Assembly (NCBI GenBank): GCA_023091665.1
Contig: JALJCQ010000015.1
Span: forward strand, 868,001 to 932,000
DNA from: Pythium myriotylum
Lineage: Eukaryota; Oomycota; Peronosporomycetes; Pythiales; Pythiaceae
DNA length: 64,000 nt
Direction: 5' to 3'
Below are positions 52,786 to 61,564 of the stretch, piece after piece; the stretch's first letter is position 1; each line of letters opens with the position of its first letter. A program made the position numbers and the translations under genes. Below the pieces are notes generated by a model. That model worked only from the letters and a program-made list of their open reading frames with translations. It had not been told where the DNA came from and searched no databases.

Positions 52786-53567
52786 GCCTCACTCCTCTAC
52801 TCGCGTTCTGTTTCGTCGCCGTAGCGTGTCCTCGATCTGTACCATAATCGAATAGAACCATCTCGTGCACCGTCAGCAAGGGTTGAGCCATCATTTGGGG
52901 TCCCGCCTGTCGCCGAACAACTCCAATACACTCTAGGGGGAGACAGAGAACCCTGGTACTAAGATGTAGCGTCTCTCGTCGCGAAGGCACGCGCCAAGGG
53001 CCCCAGCGAAATGGACGCTCTGCGCGCCACAGTGGACCTCATCAGAAGCTCGGAAGGATATGCCTCGAGCCAATCAACGATAAGGTGTCAGCGACTTCAC
53101 CCAATGAGATCCCAATGTGGACGTCTGTGACAGGGTGCACTTTCCTGATTGGGGCGAGGCGCCCCACCCCACAGTCGCACCAGGTCGGGAGAATGGGAAC
53201 GTCGCGGCAGTCGGAAGCGTGCCCGTCGTCCGCTCGCCAACTTAGAAAGTGCCAAGTCTTCCCGTCCCGGTGGATGGCGGGCGCTTAGTCAACGAGTGGG
53301 CGCAATCAGAAGCTGTCAGTCGAGTTGACTTGCTCAGGTTACCGTAGCGTTTCTGCACCGCCTGCCATCAACCATGTGAGGCCTCTTCTTCCTCTGCGCG
53401 CGTTCCCGACTCGTTCCGTTGACTATTCAAGAGCCACAGGCGCACTGCTCTTCACTCGGACCAACCGTTTCGAAAGGACGTCACCTCTTTCTACCCAGCG
53501 ACGAGAGCCACCTCGTAGCTCATTCTCCAACTCGCCTCCTCGAGCTCAAGAGGACTTCCCACCAACA
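52786..53567. other. intergenic region and promoter of the degenerate subtilase gene
   Basis: About 780 bp without a gene. An initiator-like element lies at its right end (see 53518). Confidence 0.4.
53518..53532 (+). promoter_or_regulatory. oomycete initiator-like core promoter
   Basis: GCTCATTCTCCAACT matches the published oomycete transcription-start consensus GCTCATTYYNCAWTTT at most positions and lies about 36-50 bp before the ATG at 53568, where such elements are normally found. Confidence 0.5.
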
Positions 53568-55724
53568 ATGAAGACCAACTTCGCTTTGCTACTGGCTACG
53601 GCAACTGCCGTCGTTGCCTCGGCCCTGCCACGCGTCGACCGTAATGTGCACCGTGCGCTTCAGACCGTGGACGAGGTTGATATCATCGTCACGCTCAAGG
53701 AAGGCGGCGCGCAGCAAGTGCTCAATGCGTTCCAGGAGAGCAGCTTCGCCTCGCGCGGTGCCATGATTACGGATCTCAAGAACAAACTTCAGGCAGCGAC
53801 TGCGCAGGCTAGCGCCGAGGTCACCAAGGCCCTCAGCGCCGAGGCCTCGACCAAGCTCTACCGCTCGTCGGAGGTGTTCTGGATCACCAACCAGATCTCA
53901 TTCAAGGGCGCCACGCTCGCGCTCGTGGAGAAGCTCGTGACGCTGCCTTCAGTTGCCGATATCAGCGAGGAGATTGCCGCTGAGTTCGAACAGCCTGTGA
54001 TTTACTCCAGCAACAAGAACCTCGAGTCGATCCAGGGCCAGGATTGGGGCATTCGCCGCATCCAAGCCCCCAAGGTCTGGGCTGATGGCACATTTGGACA
54101 GGGCGTCGTCATCGGCTCGATCGACACGGGTGTGTTAGGCTCACACGAAGTGCTCAAGAGCAACTTCCTCGGCTCGTATGGCTGGTACGATCCAGAGGCG
54201 AAGAAGCCCGAGCCGTACGACCTCCACGGCCTCGGCACGCACGCCATGGGCGTCATGGTCGGCACCAAGGGCGTGGGCGTCGCCCCCGGCGCCAAGTGGA
54301 TGGCCTGCAAGGGCTGTCGTGCGACTAACTGCCCACAGGCCGATCTCATCGCTTGTGCGCAGTTCATGCTCTGTCCCACGGACACGCAGGGCAACAACAC
54401 GGACTGCAGCAAGGCGCCGCGCGTCGTGAGCAACTCGTGGAGTGCCAAGCACACCACTCTCTTCAAGACCGTCATCGATGTCTGGGAAAAGGTTGGCATC
54501 ATCCCGGTCTTCCCGATCGGCACCAAGGGCCCGACGTGCGGGACGGTCTACTCGCCGGGTGACTACCCTAACGTCATTGGTGTAGGCACGACGAACCCGG
54601 CCGACGCGATCTGGGACCACTCGGCACGCGGGCCGTCGGTCGACGGACTCATCAAGCCTGACATCTCGGCGCCCGGCACGGTCACGCGATCGGCCTTCAA
54701 CGCCAACAACACGGACTACCAGGTCGTCGGCGGTAACAACGTCGCGGCTGGCATGGTCACGGGCACGATCGCGCTGCTACTGAGCCAGAATCCGAGCCTC
54801 ACGACCGCGCAGATCAAGTCGACGCTCTTCTCCACGACCGACCGCGAGGTCTCGGGCTACGGACTCGACCACAGCGGCCCGGACGACAACACCGACTTTA
54901 CGTGCGGCAATACGACCAACAGCGACTGGCCCAACAACCAGTTTGGCCACGGAATCCTCAACGCGTTCAGCGCGTACCAGGGCTTCAAGACCACGCCGGC
55001 GCCGACCCCAAAACCCACCACGCCCGCTCCGACGACGCCCAAGCCCACCACACCTGCACCGACGACGCCGGTTCCAACGACACCTGCCCCAACGACACCT
55101 GCTCCGACGACACCTGCCCCGACGACCCCGGCACCAACGAAGCCGCAGTGCACCACCCAGTCGGCTGCGCAGTGCGGTAGCGACAAGACTGGCGTCCAGT
55201 GCTGTCCGTCGGGCGAGTACTGCCAGCCGTGGAACCCGAACTACTACCAGTGTCGTCCAGCGGCCAAGCAATGCGCGGCGGCGCAGGTCGGCGTGGACTT
55301 CTACGGCGACGATATCAAGACGATCTTCGGTATCATGCCGTGGGAGTGCTGCGATCGCTGTGCAGACACAGTCGGCTGTCAGGCCTACACGTTCGTCAAC
55401 TTCAACGCCGACGGCAAGTCGGCCTGCTACCTCAAGAAGGGCGCAGGCGAGAAGCGCGCGCTCGTTGGTGCGGTCTCGGCCACCGTACTCACTGTCAAGC
55501 CCAAATGCTCGCAGTCGGCCGACGTGGACTTTTACGGCAACGATCTGCGCCGCGTGGAGGCCTCGAGCGCGAGCGAGTGCTGCGACAAGTGCGAGGCCAC
55601 GAGCGGCTGCAAGGCGTTCACGTTCGTGGACAACGCCTCGGACAAGCGCTCTTGCTACCTCAAGAAGAGCGCGAGCGGTGACCACCGCGCATACAGCGGC
55701 GTTATCTCGGGTGCTCTCAACTAA
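53568..55724 (+). CDS. secreted subtilase homologue with substituted catalytic residues, fused to CBM1 and two PAN/Apple domains
   Basis: A 718-residue protein: signal peptide, inhibitor-I9-type prodomain (about 35-135), S8 domain (about 155-490), Pro/Thr linker (about 490-535), a CBM1 cellulose-binding module (about 538-570) and two PAN/Apple domains (about 575-645 and 648-718). The CBM1 shows Gln-Cys-Gly...Cys-Cys-x-Ser-Gly-x-x-Cys-Gln...Tyr-Tyr-Gln-Cys. Alignment to the two adjacent subtilases shows the catalytic Asp kept (Asp186, Ser-Ile-Asp-Thr-Gly). His is replaced by Leu222 (Gly-Leu-Gly-Thr-His), the oxyanion Asn by Thr319 (Ile-Gly-Thr-Lys-Gly-Pro), and the nucleophile Ser by Asn391 (Gly-Gly-Asn-Asn-Val-Ala-Ala). 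Peptidase activity is therefore not expected. The CBM1-PAN part has the module set of the oomycete CBEL family, which binds cellulose. A cell-wall-bound, non-enzymatic or decoy role is inferred. Confidence 0.85.
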   Translation: MKTNFALLLATATAVVASALPRVDRNVHRALQTVDEVDIIVTLKEGGAQQVLNAFQESSFASRGAMITDLKNKLQAATAQASAEVTKALSAEASTKLYRSSEVFWITNQISFKGATLALVEKLVTLPSVADISEEIAAEFEQPVIYSSNKNLESIQGQDWGIRRIQAPKVWADGTFGQGVVIGSIDTGVLGSHEVLKSNFLGSYGWYDPEAKKPEPYDLHGLGTHAMGVMVGTKGVGVAPGAKWMACKGCRATNCPQADLIACAQFMLCPTDTQGNNTDCSKAPRVVSNSWSAKHTTLFKTVIDVWEKVGIIPVFPIGTKGPTCGTVYSPGDYPNVIGVGTTNPADAIWDHSARGPSVDGLIKPDISAPGTVTRSAFNANNTDYQVVGGNNVAAGMVTGTIALLLSQNPSLTTAQIKSTLFSTTDREVSGYGLDHSGPDDNTDFTCGNTTNSDWPNNQFGHGILNAFSAYQGFKTTPAPTPKPTTPAPTTPKPTTPAPTTPVPTTPAPTTPAPTTPAPTTPAPTKPQCTTQSAAQCGSDKTGVQCCPSGEYCQPWNPNYYQCRPAAKQCAAAQVGVDFYGDDIKTIFGIMPWECCDRCADTVGCQAYTFVNFNADGKSACYLKKGAGEKRALVGAVSATVLTVKPKCSQSADVDFYGNDLRRVEASSASECCDKCEATSGCKAFTFVDNASDKRSCYLKKSASGDHRAYSGVISGALN

Positions 55725-55850
55725 AGAGCACAAGTGTAGCGACAGGTAACAGGACGAAAGACAGTCCCTGTAAAAATGCAAATGGATATCCTTGCTCATA
55801 CAACAGCATTACGTTTCGATTCGTGGGCGGCGGCCACGAGAGAAGCACGC

Positions 55851-57253
55851 TTAGGCAACTGGAGTTCGCACACCCTTGTACGCGTCGAAGATGTTCAGGC
55901 GACCGTATCCGTACTGGTTGTTCGGGAACACGTCGTCCGTTGTGTTGCCACAGACATAGCCCGAGCTCGCGAGTCCGGACTGGGTCGCAGTGGCGTAAAG
56001 TCGGGCCTTCACGTCGTCAACAGTCAGCTCTGGCTCGGCTTGAAGCAGCAACGCGATCGCGCCAGTGACATGCGGGGCCGCCATGCTCGTGCCTGAGCCC
56101 GTGGCGTACGACGAGTCGCTCAGCACGTAGGAGGAGCGCACTGCTTGACCTGGAGCTGAGATGTCCGGCTTGACGAGCCCTGTGACTGATGGCCCTTTCT
56201 CGAGAACGGAGCGAGCCCATCAACGCTGGTGGTTGCACCGACGCCAATCACGTTGGCGTAGTCACCAGACGAGAGAGCAGTCACACACTCTGGACCGGCG
56301 TTACCCTGCGAGAAGACAGGCACGATGCCGGCCTTGAGCCACGCGGCGACGGCATCGGCGTACCAGTCGTCGCCCTGGCCGCCTCCCCACGAGTTGTTGA
56401 TGACGCGAGGTGCCTTGCTACAGTCCGCGTTCTCGCCGTTTGGGTCTGTGGGGCAGAACACAAATTGCGCGCACCCAAGCAAGTCGTCGTCCCAGTAGCC
56501 GTCCGGACGGCAGCCTCGGCACGAGAGCCACGTCGATCCCGGCGCGACTCCGATGCCGTTTGTACCAGCGATCGTGCCCATCGTGTGAGTACCGTGGCCG
56601 GAATCATCGTGAGGCAAGGCGGTCTTGAGTTCTGGGTCAAACCAGCTGTGGTCCCCACCAAAGTTGCTTCTCAAGGCCTCGTGCGTGTAGCGGACTCCCG
56701 TGTCGATAGCCCCAACGCGGACGCCCTCGCCAGTCTTGCCCTCCGTGCACACTTTGTTGGCGCCGATCTTGCCGACTCCCCACTCATACGTGGACGGAAT
56801 GGTCACATTCTCAGCCGACGTGGCCGACTGAATGATGGGATCGGGTAACTCCAAGGCTCGTGCCTCACGGACTTGAACGACGTTGGGGAGAGCGGCGATT
56901 TTAAGCACATCAGCAAGCGTCGCGCGCTTGACTGACGCGACGGGCGAGATCCAAAACGTCTTGACTTCGAGATTTGTGCTTGACTCTTTCGCCACGAGAT
57001 TCGCCAGTGGGCTCAACGCTTCCGCGTGGGCCTTCTCCAACGCGGCCTTGAGTGCCGTGATGTGTTCCCCGCGGTTCGCGTGCCCGGCTTCCTGGAAACT
57101 CTGGGCTACGTTGACTGACGGCTTGAAGCGGACGATAACATCCACCGTCTCAGCCGACGCGAGTTTGCGGTGGACGCTGCGGTCGATGATATTCGCAGCG
57201 ACGTTGGACGAGGTAGCCGCGACAGCGATCGCAACGACGAGGTGAGCGTTCAT
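55851..57253 (-). pseudogene. secreted subtilase interrupted by a one-base frameshift
   Basis: Starts at ATG 57253 with a signal peptide and prodomain; Asp (Ala-Ile-Asp-Thr-Gly), His (Gly-His-Gly-Thr-His) and the oxyanion Asn (Gln-Gly-Asn-Ala-Gly) are intact. At about 56191-56198 (an A/G run on the coding strand) the frame shifts by one base. The original frame ends at 56120 with an unrelated tail. The second frame carries the catalytic Ser (Gly-Thr-Ser-Met-Ala-Ala-Pro) and the normal C-terminus, ending at 55851. The span is 1403 bp, one short of a multiple of three. The whole would match the 469-residue length of the neighbour at 58181 closely. A genuine pseudogene and a base-call error in a short homopolymer are both possible. 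It is tail to tail with the degenerate subtilase, 126 bp apart. Confidence 0.75.
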
Positions 57254-58180
57254 ATTGCCGAAATGATACGATGTGATCGACCGTTGAGAGATGGAGGAAG
57301 CAAAATCGATTGTGACGATCGGCTTTGGGTTAGAAATGAAGCTCTTGTCGCTCAGCTGTGGCTGGCGCCCTCTACCCATCCACTTCCCTTTCCGGTCAGC
57401 CCAAAAGGGAATCGAGACGAGCCGCGTCGACTGCACGACCTGATAATCAGCCTGATTAAGGACAATTAACCCAGCCGGGATTTGCTCGTAAGGACAATTG
57501 CACCAGTCATAGCACTCGACTAGTGTGACGTGGAGGGCGTCGAGGATCAGTCGCGACTTCGATGGAATGTGGCGAGGTTCCACTAAGCTCGCCAAGTTGA
57601 AGCTATCACACGTCGCAGATGGGTTGTCTCTTCACCGCCGTTGCCCATCACACCAGAATCAGAGTTTGCGTACACATAAAAAGGTCCGTTGCGAAGAGTT
57701 TGTGTTGCTCTTTCAGAAGCAAACACATCACAGCATTCTCCTCAAGCAAGTAAAGCGACCATGAAGGGCATGAGGCGTTATTCTCAATATCCAGTGAGGG
57801 CCAATTGAGATCTTCGTGCGATTTCTCTTGCTGGCAATTGAAGTTCCTGGGGTAGTTCTCCCGTTCTATGTCGGTTTCAGAAGCCATCTCGAGGACTCGA
57901 CATGGTCATCTGTCTTCTTCCCTTGTCAGGGCTCTAATCTACTCAAGATACAGAACTTTTGTCGAAGCGTATTTGGTGTGGTTGATCACGCATCAGCCAC
58001 GACGGGACGGACGATTTGTCCAGCAAAGAGCTTCGCTGGTCGCCCGAGCACCTTTACAGCGCGGATGAGTGGTTGTTTGAGGACATGGGCAGCCAAAAGA
58101 GATGCATCAAGCAGCCCGGCCTATGTATTCGGTTTGTGTGTTGTGTTTATTCTGAAGTTACACACCACCCGTTAGGCCTT
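57254..58180. other. intergenic region between subtilases 2 and 3
   Basis: About 930 bp, promoter of the frameshifted subtilase on its left; no supported gene. The 79-codon minus-strand frame at 57887..57648 has no domain. Confidence 0.4.
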
Positions 58181-59590
58181 CTACAAATGCTTCGAGCGGC
58201 GACCCTCGTACGCATCGAATATGTTAATGCGACCGTTGCCATACTGGTTGTTCGGAAACACGTGGTCGCTTGTGCCGCCGCACGTGGATTTCGAGCTTCC
58301 GAGTCCCGACTGCTTCGTTGTGTTGAAGAGCTTTTCTCGAACTTGCTCGAGAGTCAGGTGTGGCTCCCGCTCTAGCAACAGCACAATGGCACCTGCGACG
58401 TTTGGCGCTGCCATGCTCGAGCCCGAGGCGACTTTGTACGCCGTATCGTTTGTGTAGTACGCCGACCGGATCGAGTCTCCAGGTGCTGTGATGTCAGGCT
58501 TGATAAGTCCGTCAGTGGAGTTGCCCCTTCCAGAATAATCCCAGACGTCGTCTTTCTCTGTCGTTGCGCCGACCCCGATGACGTTCGGGTAGTCGGCGGG
58601 TGAGGCGACCGAGCCGCAATCAGGGCCGTCGTTGCCAGTGGCAAAGATTGGGATGATGCCGGCCTTGACCCACGACGCGATCATATCGACGTAGAAGCTG
58701 TCGTTGGGGTACGTGGCCCACGAGTTGCTCACCACGCGGGGCGCCTTGCTGCAGTCTGGGTTCTTGCCCTCGGGATCGGTCGGGCACATCATGAACTGAG
58801 CGCACGCGAAGATGGCGTCGTCACTGCAGCCGCGGCTGCATGCACGGCAGGTCATCCACGTCGCGCCTGGGGCGACACCAATGCCGTTCGTCCCGGCGAT
58901 GATGCCCATGGTATGCGAGCCGTGTCCATAGTTGTCCTCAGGTTCGGTCTTGTTGAAGAGCGGATCGAACCAGCTGTACGCACCGCCGAAGTTGGTTTTA
59001 AGAGCCTCGTGCGTCGCACGCACGCCCGAGTCGATGGTGCCGACGCGGACGCCCTGGCCTGTGTTCCCAAGGGCCCACACCTTAGGCGCTTCGATCTTCC
59101 CGACCCCCCACTCGTGCTTGGATGGGAACTTGACGGTCGAGGCTGCACTAACAGACTTGAGCGTGAGTTCAGGCATTTTGTGGACGCGTGACTCGCGCAC
59201 TTCGAGGACGTTCGGAAGCGCCGCGATCTTTTCGACGTCGGCCAACGTCGCACCTTTAATCGTCGCAACCGGCGAGATCCAGTAGGTCGTAACCTGGCGG
59301 TTGGAGGTCAATTCTTTTGAAAACAAGCTGGTAAGCGGGCTCAGCGCGTCGGCATGGGTTTCCTTGAGCTGGTTCGTGAGCGCCGTGATGTGCGCGCCAC
59401 GGTCGGTTGAGCCGGCTTCCTGGAAGCTCTCGGCAACTTTCGTGGTCGGCTTGACACGAACGATGATGTCAACTGTGTCTGAGTTGGCCAGTCGACGATG
59501 GACGCTGCTGTCAATGACGGAAGTGGCCGCCGATGTGCCACCGACGGCAATAGCAATTCCGACTACGGCAACAACGAGTCGTGCGTTCAT
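58181..59590 (-). CDS. secreted subtilisin-like serine protease (S8)
   Basis: A 469-residue protein starting at ATG 59590 with a signal peptide (Val-Val-Ala-Val-Val-Gly-Ile-Ala-Ile-Ala). An I9-like prodomain follows, then a complete S8 domain: Asp in Thr-Ile-Asp-Ser-Gly, His in Tyr-Gly-His-Gly-Ser-His, Asn in Thr-Gly-Asn-Asp-Gly, and Ser in Gly-Ser-Ser-Met-Ala-Ala-Pro. It is predicted active and secreted. It lacks the PAN and CBM1 modules of the first family member. About ten cysteines suggest disulfides in the extracellular fold. Confidence 0.88.
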   Translation of the reverse strand: MNARLVVAVVGIAIAVGGTSAATSVIDSSVHRRLANSDTVDIIVRVKPTTKVAESFQEAGSTDRGAHITALTNQLKETHADALSPLTSLFSKELTSNRQVTTYWISPVATIKGATLADVEKIAALPNVLEVRESRVHKMPELTLKSVSAASTVKFPSKHEWGVGKIEAPKVWALGNTGQGVRVGTIDSGVRATHEALKTNFGGAYSWFDPLFNKTEPEDNYGHGSHTMGIIAGTNGIGVAPGATWMTCRACSRGCSDDAIFACAQFMMCPTDPEGKNPDCSKAPRVVSNSWATYPNDSFYVDMIASWVKAGIIPIFATGNDGPDCGSVASPADYPNVIGVGATTEKDDVWDYSGRGNSTDGLIKPDITAPGDSIRSAYYTNDTAYKVASGSSMAAPNVAGAIVLLLEREPHLTLEQVREKLFNTTKQSGLGSSKSTCGGTSDHVFPNNQYGNGRINIFDAYEGRRSKHL

Positions 59591-60374
59591 TGGTGCGACT
59601 GGAGTTTTGCTGAGGAGGTAGATTTTGGAGTGAGGCCTGGGTGGGTCGTACAAATTCCCTGTGGAGACGAAGCCTTTCGTGGCCCTCTCCTTCGTTGTAC
59701 TGTAAAAACTGTCTCAACCTATCTTCAAGGATGTCGAGAGTAGGACCCTCTAAGGTCGATGGATGCCGGGCATCCATTATTTCGACGATAGGCATCACAG
59801 TTCATCGATGTGAGATCAGTCAGTCGCGAGCTCGTAGAAGATGCGGTTCTGTCACAACATCTGCGCGGATGATGCCATTGGAAGAGTCAACAAGACATCT
59901 GAAAGACAGACTAAATCTCCATATTCAAGTACATCGTGCACCTTCATAGGTGAAAACTGATTTCGCTGTAAAGGTTTTGAGGCGATACGGCCATCACGAC
60001 CATATTTACAGTATCGCGAATGGCCTGCGATGATCACAGTCCCGCGTCCGCGTGAGAGGTTGTCTGCTGGAATGAGGAGCAAACTGCCGCCGTGTAGTAG
60101 ATTCATCGGCACCTTCAAGTGCCGCTAAATGCACTGAACAGAAGACCCAGGTCAATCGATGTGTGGTGTCTACTCAAATACGAGATATTCTTCAGAACAG
60201 TGATCTTTGTCGAAGTGCTGTGGATTTGTAAAGCGTTCGTACTGTGGCTACCCAAGTACCACGCAGCCATTATTATCGGATGTGTGGTACACAGAGACTG
60301 TTTGCAACGCGTGTACTATTGTCCAGCTGCCCGGCGTGCACGAATCAAATCCGCTGCTAGGGGATTTGATTGGT

Positions 60375-60447
60375 CGTACTCGCATCGGTACACTTACAAG
60401 CCCCCGATGCTGCATAGGGGGCTTGTAAGTGTACCGATGCGAGTACG
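60375..60447. repeat. perfect 31-bp inverted repeat with 11-nt loop
   Basis: Left arm 60375-60405 and right arm 60417-60447 are exact reverse complements; the loop is 60406-60416. Transcribed, it would give a long perfect hairpin. Directly right (60448-60462) lies a further 7-bp palindrome around a single central base, and to the left (60343-60352 and 60362-60371) a 10-bp inverted repeat. Confidence 0.95.
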
Positions 60448-60596
60448 TGCATAGGCTATGCAGCACGCACAAGATTCCGAGTGCTACTGAGGCGGGAGAA
60501 TCCAGCAGCACCCTGTCTCACGAGTACGGAGAGAGAACCTTTTCAGTCTCAGTATGGTCGTCCGAGTCAACTCAAGTTCTGTACAGTCCCTCCACC

Positions 60597-60626
60597 GTCC
60601 GAATCCATTAAAATATGGATTCGGAC
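60597..60626. repeat. 12-bp hairpin with 6-nt loop
   Basis: Arms GTCCGAATCCAT (60597-60608) and its exact reverse complement (60615-60626), loop TAAAAT. It could be a terminator-like or element-end structure; no gene is attached to it. Confidence 0.85.
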
Positions 60627-60656
60627 TTGGCTATTGATTTTTCTGTGAGACTTCCA

Positions 60657-60729
60657 CAAAGATAGCCTACAATTATGCACCCGACAAAAATCGACAACCT
60701 TGCCGAGTTGGTTTTTCAGCTATCTTTGA
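60657..60729. repeat. 10-bp inverted repeat pair
   Basis: CAAAGATAGC at about 60657 and GCTATCTTTG at about 60719-60729 are reverse complements. A second pair (TCAGTCTCA at 60543 and TGAGACTGA at 60726) nests with them, giving a symmetric region of about 190 bp that might be a small degenerate inverted-repeat element. Confidence 0.45.
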
Positions 60730-61564
60730 GACTGAGGTGCTGAATAATGTCGTAGCCGTAACACGGGTCCAGGTCATAAAGGCAACAAGGTTTCGTGCCG
60801 GAGATCGCGCCTATTACATGTACTAGCATCAGTGTCTTTGAGTGTCCGCAACGTTACACTTCCATATAACCACGACGACGCCATGGCAATGCTGATGACG
60901 GGATTTCGGTAGGGTACTTCGATATTTGAACCCAGATAGAGTCAAAGGAACTCACATTTTAATTACACGGAGACCGGTCCGCTCCGCGTGTGCCTCTCAC
61001 ACATCAACATTTGCCGATCTGGGATTGCGAAGTTCTCGGCATCTGGCGGATCAGCACCCTCACCATTCGCGAAAGGCAAGGTTGGTTGCCCCAGAAAATG
61101 GCTCTGTGCGTCGGCTAAATAACGAAGTGCGTTTGAGAAGCAAAATTGACGACCCAGATTCTCACATCACGAGTAGTACCCGATGATTCTTTAATTAGCC
61201 ACGTTGGTGCCCTGAACTGCAACAAAGCTCACTGCTGATGAAAGCATGTTGCGATTAAGTCTGCGGGCAATGCCTAAGAAGACGCAGCTGCAAAGACCAT
61301 GTGTTGACCTATTGACTTCTATCTTCAACAAGCTGAGTGGCCGCGCCAACAGAAGACGAAACCTCTCCGCAAGCAAAGGTTTGGTTGCTCCCACGATAAT
61401 ATGCGCGTCCATTCTGATTGAAGCCTAGCTAAATGAAAAGCTGTCCTCGCCGAGCCAATCAACAGTTTGGCTCGACTTTCTCGGCTTCGCCTTTGTTACT
61501 GGTAAGGATCGTGTGCTAACTCTTGGTACCTTGTTAGTCTGAGCGGATAATCATCAGGAACATA

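Larger units (their letters stand above)
59591..61564. other. gene-poor, hairpin-rich region
   Basis: About 2 kb, apparently more AT-rich than the rest, with no supported gene. Small open frames on both strands have no domain. It contains a perfect 31-bp inverted repeat, a 12-bp hairpin and other short inverted repeats, listed separately. It may be the remains of mobile elements. Confidence 0.45.

Noticed and set aside
53325..53567. Upstream in-frame extension of the degenerate subtilase
   Set aside because: It would bury the signal peptide and run through the initiator-like element.
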